A DNA stretch of 64,000 nt. It comes from Acanthornis magna. Lineage: Eukaryota; Chordata; Aves; Passeriformes; Acanthizidae. Location: assembly GCA_036785705.1 (NCBI GenBank), contig JAWUZG010000173.1, forward strand, positions 2,651,001-2,715,000, read 5' to 3'. Below the pieces are notes generated by a model, which saw only the letters and a list, made by a program, of their open reading frames with translations, did no database searches and was not told where the DNA came from. The position numbers were made by a program, and so were the translations under genes. Below, piece by piece: positions 59,758 to 64,000 of this stretch. Within the stretch, counting starts at the first letter, position 1; each line of letters starts with the position of its first letter.

Positions 59758-60347
59758 TGCTACATTGCTGTGCTGCTTTTGTCTGGGGTAGTATTAATTT
59801 TCTTTCCAATGGCTGGTACAGGGCTGTGTTTTGGATTTGTGCTGAACACAGAGCTGATAACGCAGAGATGTTTTTGTTATTGCTGAGCAGGGCCTGCACA
59901 GAACCAAGGCCTTTGCTGCTTTTTGCACTGCCAGGCTGGGGAGGGGCTGGGGGTGCTTGGGAGGTTTGGAGGAGACTCAGCCAGGACAGGTGATCCCAAG
60001 TGACCAAAGGGATATTCCAGACCGTGTGACATCATGCTCAGTGTGTAAAGTGAGGGGGAAGAAAGAGGAAAGGGGGAATTTGGAGTGATGGTGTTTGTCT
60101 TCCCAAATCTCTGTTATATGGGATGGGGTCTGGCTCTCTGGAGATGCCTGAACACCTGCCTGCTCATGGAAGCAGTGAATTCATTCCTTGCTTTGCTTGT
60201 GTGCACGGCTTTTGCTGTCCCTATTAAACTGCCTTTATGTCAACCCATGAATTTTCCAGCTTTTGCCCTTCCAATTCTCTCCCTGATCCTGCTGGGGGGG
60301 GTATGAGCGAGGGGCTACAGGGGCCCTGATGAGGTTAAACCATTACA
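59758..60347 (+). mobile_element. Avian endogenous-retrovirus solo LTR (590 bp)
   Basis: The sequence order is that of a widespread avian ERV LTR (ERVL-like by my recollection). In order: GGCTGGTACAGGGCTGTGTT, CTGAACACAGAGCTGATAAC, TTGTTATTGCTGAGCAGGGC, ACCAAAGGGATATTCCAGAC, TGACATCATGCTCAGTGTG, TGGAGATGCCTGAACACCTG, an ATTAAA poly(A) signal (60223-60228) and a C/G-rich end closing with TTACA. It starts TG and ends CA, and is flanked by ACTG on both sides (59754-59757 and 60348-60351), a likely remnant target-site duplication. No primer-binding site or gag/pol/env follows, so it is a solo LTR. It is antisense to SETBP1. The CRE-like TGACATCA and the TGTAAAG at the TATA position look decayed by CpG and T-to-G change. 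Confidence 0.88.
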
Positions 60348-63300
60348 ACTGGGACACCATTAGATGCCCCATAGCGACTTTCTGTCTTGACCTCCAAAAG
60401 GCAGAGCAAGTCTGTTTTCATGGATTCCTCTGGGCTACAAGAAGCTGAATCCAAGCTCTTCACTTGGAGAAGAATTGATTTTATGAAGGCAGGGCCATCT
60501 GGCAGAAGGTAAAGAGGGACTGATGCAATCCCAAGCCAAAAGAGATTGGTACTGTGTCCCCCAAACCTTGGCACCCTCGTACACCCCACAGGGATGCAAG
60601 GCAGAATAGGGAGGCAGAGGAAACAATTCATGCCTGAACTCTCTTCACCACACACACCACAAAGCCTTCTCAGTGAAAACGTTTCAAAGCTGCCACCAGA
60701 AACTCTTACTCTGATATGGGAGCTCTTCAGAGGAACACATCTCTTTGATTGGTTTAGCTTGTGACACTTCCAACACTCAGCTGTGAGCATCACCCATTCA
60801 GTAACCTACTCCTGGTTTGCAGCTGGATCTTGGGAGGGAGCTCCTTATCCTGGTGAGCTGGCTGTATTTCAGGAATGGCACTTTCCTGGTGGACAGAACC
60901 AAGGCTGTCATCCACCTCTTCAGTTCCTGCTTTTCCCAAGGAAAAGATAGTGCAGACCTGTGTCAGGAGTTGGTGTCACCTCCCAGCTCCCGCTTGGACA
61001 CCTCTGTGGCCCTGGCAGCAGCAGCTAAAGGCACCATGTGGGCTCCCAGCCTTGACATTTCACGGTGGGTTCCTGACTCAGGCAGCTATAATGCCAGGGG
61101 GATGGCAGATTCCTTCATGCCAGCAGAATCTAATACCTTGTGATGCTGTGATCTAGTGCAAAAGGCAGGAGGAGTGGGAAGCCCAGCAGGCACCTGATTG
61201 AAGAGGCTGGGGGAGATGAGAGGAGACAGTGTCCTGCTGTGCGCTTCTCCCACCTCCATAACCTCCTTATTTTCAAAGAGTTCCCACAGGGCTGTGGCAG
61301 CTATTGTTCTCCAGACCCGGTGCGTCAGCGTCCTCACCGCACTGACAGTTTGGGATTCGCACTGCCAGACTTTCTCCTTCCTGACAGTGAAATGAGCAGC
61401 CTGTTTGGCTCCAGGAGGAAGCAAAACGCGTGCAAATCGGACCACGTACAGGGTGATGCTGCATAAACCATAACCAGCACGGGCTGCCTGGGCAGGGGAT
61501 CATGCTCAGACAGACCCACATGCATGCACACTGAAATCCACACACATGTGTCTGCCTGTTTTTCCTCCTTCCAAAAGGGACCACAGCACGGGGGTCAAGC
61601 TCTGGCACAACCACTAGATGTGCAGAGCCAGCAGTGAAACGAGCGATTCTTTGTGTTCAATTTTCAAGGAGGGTGCGGATTCCTCTTGGCCATTAGGATG
61701 AAAAGGAGGCTAATTCAAAGCTAGAGCAAAGTTTAAGGAGTAATTCTGCACAGGCAGGCAGGTAAGATAATGTAAAAGTCGTTCTTTTTCCTGTTTGGCC
61801 CTGTAAAATGAGAAACACTATCAGGGCTGTGCATTTTTTTGAAACCTGCATTATTTCTTTTTTCCTTGGAAGGGTTGAAATAGGTTTAAGCACTACTGTT
61901 ATTATCTCTAAAATGGCAGAGACATTTTCATGTGAGTTTCCCTTCACAGTCAGATATCCATATTCACCATGTGCATTCTTTTGATTCGGGGACTGCAGCT
62001 CCCCTGTGGTCCAAGGACTCAAGGTTCATTTTGTGTTGCTCTTTCTGCCAAAATGGGGTTATTAGTGACAGAAAAAAAATTGCAAGGTCACCCACAGCTG
62101 TGATAGAAACAGGAGGGTAGGAGAATATTAGGAAGAAACTATTAGCTGTAATATCCAGCTGCATTTGGCAAAACTGAATGTATTTGTATTGCCTGTACCA
62201 GCATTTCACTCCCCTGTTTCCAAATGATTGCCCTGGCTCTAGTGATTAACCACCTGAATACACCCAAGAAGGATATTCACAGAAAGGATCTCATGATAAA
62301 AAGGCTATTCCTGGCCCTCTTTCCATCACATCATAATCTGTCCACTAATATGGCTTGAGATCTCAGCTGATCAAAAGGTCATAAGATGCTACTGCTAAGT
62401 ATCACTCTGTCTCTGTTCAGCCAAAGGCATTTTTACTCCATTCAACAGGCAGAGGAATGTAATAGCAAAGCCTTCAAATCTGTTTGTATAATAGATGAAG
62501 TCTTCTCTTTATGGCATTTATCATCCTTCAGGGAATGACACCTGATAAATAAATTGCTAGTTCCCAGTGAATTTAAATAAAACAAAGGCAAATCATATCC
62601 CTGTGCACTGTAAATATAAAACTGCAGAGAACATAAGAGTTCCCAGTCTCCCACCACCTCCTTTGTTACAAAAGCTATAAAATGTTGACCATCCTCAGAG
62701 TCTGCCAAAATCAAGGGACTCCAAATCTCTGAGTACATTACAAAAAGCACGGTGATAATATAGGAGGGACTTAAAGATACATCGCTCATTTAGTCTAATG
62801 AAATGGTAAAACATCCTTTTGTCTTCATATTAGTAAAAACCAAAAATGCAAGAAAAGGGGGTTATTAGCACATTTATAGCAATAACGGAGTGAAAATTGG
62901 GGGGAAATCTAATAAAGGGGGCAATGTGTTTCCCAGGGAATAACACTAGGGGGGACAATTTTCAAACATCCTGGGATAAATAAATAAAATACTGCACCAC
63001 ATCCTACTCAACACCACCACTTGGGCCAGCTGGTCACCACTGCACTGGTGGCAACTGGTCCACGTGATGCCAGCCATCGCCTCCAACTGCAGCCACCTCT
63101 CTGGCCATCCTGATTTCCAGCCTTCCAACATGGGCAGGGATCGCTGCCCAAAACAGCAGGGACAGAGGCCTCCACTGCCAAGAGCCACCTGCCACCTGAA
63201 GCCCATGTCTGGCGGGTCTGCAGAGGCAGTTCCTGTGAGCATTGCTATTGGGAAATTCACTGTTTTGTGTCGCCAGCACACCTGAAGTGTTGTCACAAAC

Positions 63301-64000
63301 ACATTAAACCCCTCAGCATTTCCCAGACTATCCTCCCACTCTTTGGCTTTCCAGAGCTCTATACCAGAACCAACAGACAGTTTCTTTAACTGCAACTGGC
63401 AGTCATTTTGCTCCTCTCCATGCTTTCAAAGCTGAGAGCCATCAAAGATTAGCAGAAAAAATCATGACTATTTTTCCCTAAGAAGCAGAACTGGTAATAG
63501 GCTTCAGGAAAAATCCTCCTAAATGCAAGTGATAAGCATAGACTGTGTGAAGGCTGACAGGTCTGATTATAATTATCCCTGCGAGGGGACTAGCACTAAC
63601 CTCCCTTCTGGAAGGCAATGACAATTTCCTGGAAGGGAACGTGCAAGTGAATTATCATAAACAAAATCATTGCAAGTAGAGTTGTCTTTCACTGGGAAAC
63701 CAAACAAGATCTAGATTTAGGGGTGAAAAAACCCCAAACCTTAAGAATTTATTAAAGTTTATCCTGATATAAAATAATACTTAATCATACATTTAAGTTT
63801 TGTTGACTTCAGAATGATGGGAGTAAAAGAAGCAAGCGGGACACATGAAGCATGGGATGGAGCCATGCATGCAAGAGGTGTTTGGAAATAAGGGATGTGT
63901 TCCAAAACTCTACTTGAAGAACATACCCTGCATTTAAACATGATCAAAGAGTCCCAGGGAGGATATTGGTTTGGACTGAGCTAAATATTCAAAACTAAGA
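60348..64000. other. Intron segment without recognised features
   Basis: Unique intron to the window edge. At 62758-62805, GGAGGGACTTAAAGATACAT and CATTTAGTCTAATG vaguely resemble an old reverse-complemented CR1 end, but too weakly to call. Chance open frames reach 152 codons with no domains. Confidence 0.45.

Larger units (their letters stand above)
2925..64000 (-). other. SETBP1: SETBP1 intron (human intron 3 equivalent), 5' end beyond the window
   Basis: No second SETBP1 exon was recognised. The expected 54-bp exon 3 (encoding about LLTASDLAASDLKGFQPQ in human) was looked for next to donor-like sites on the minus strand and was not seen. All other open frames are short (at most 159 codons), lack domain signatures and overlap one another randomly. 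The human intron is about 80 kb, so at least 61 kb in a bird is plausible. It holds repeats and candidate regulatory blocks, listed separately. Confidence 0.85.

Noticed and set aside
59693..60306. Open frames of 73-104 codons over the LTR as retroviral genes
   Set aside because: They fall wholly inside LTR sequence, which does not code for protein in this kind of element, and show no gag, pol or env motif.

Overview
The window looks like bird nuclear DNA, most likely a songbird or another neoavian. The evidence is (a) one large coding exon that reads as SETBP1 (SET-binding protein 1), a vertebrate gene; (b) many short 5'-truncated CR1 LINE fragments, the typical avian interspersed repeat; and (c) one avian ERV-type solo LTR. 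There is no operon structure, no dense coding and no sign of a bacterial or viral genome.

Layout. Positions 1-2924 (minus strand) are the 5' part of the giant SETBP1 exon (human exon 4). The reading frame is open for 974 codons and runs off the left edge. It carries AT-hooks 1 and 2, a third AT-hook-like motif, the DSGIGT phosphodegron, the DHYY HCF1-binding motif and most of the SKI-homology region. Everything to the right (2925-64000, 61 kb) is upstream intron of the same gene (human intron 3). I could not find exon 3 in it, so the intron probably extends past the right edge.

The intron holds about a dozen CR1 pieces, an ancient amniote CR1 relic (30745-31100), three MIR-like SINE relics, a 590-bp solo LTR (59758-60347), a perfect 28-copy GGAGA array (40271-40410), a 200-bp almost pure A/C tract (45517-45716) and other simple repeats. 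It also has a near-perfect 40-nt palindrome (3863-3902), a CpG cluster (26520-26975) and several blocks that look like conserved non-coding elements. These blocks have clustered TAAT cores, GATA/E-box pairs, retained CpGs and no repeat match. They are judged by eye; no alignment was run.

Function. One transcription unit explains the window: SETBP1, read right to left. The intron probably carries regulatory DNA for this developmentally controlled chromatin gene. I found no new gene system. The most useful leads are the possible internal promoter or alternative exon (26.5-27.0 kb and 35.1 kb) and the candidate enhancer blocks near 7.2, 23.4, 43.4 and 57.9 kb.
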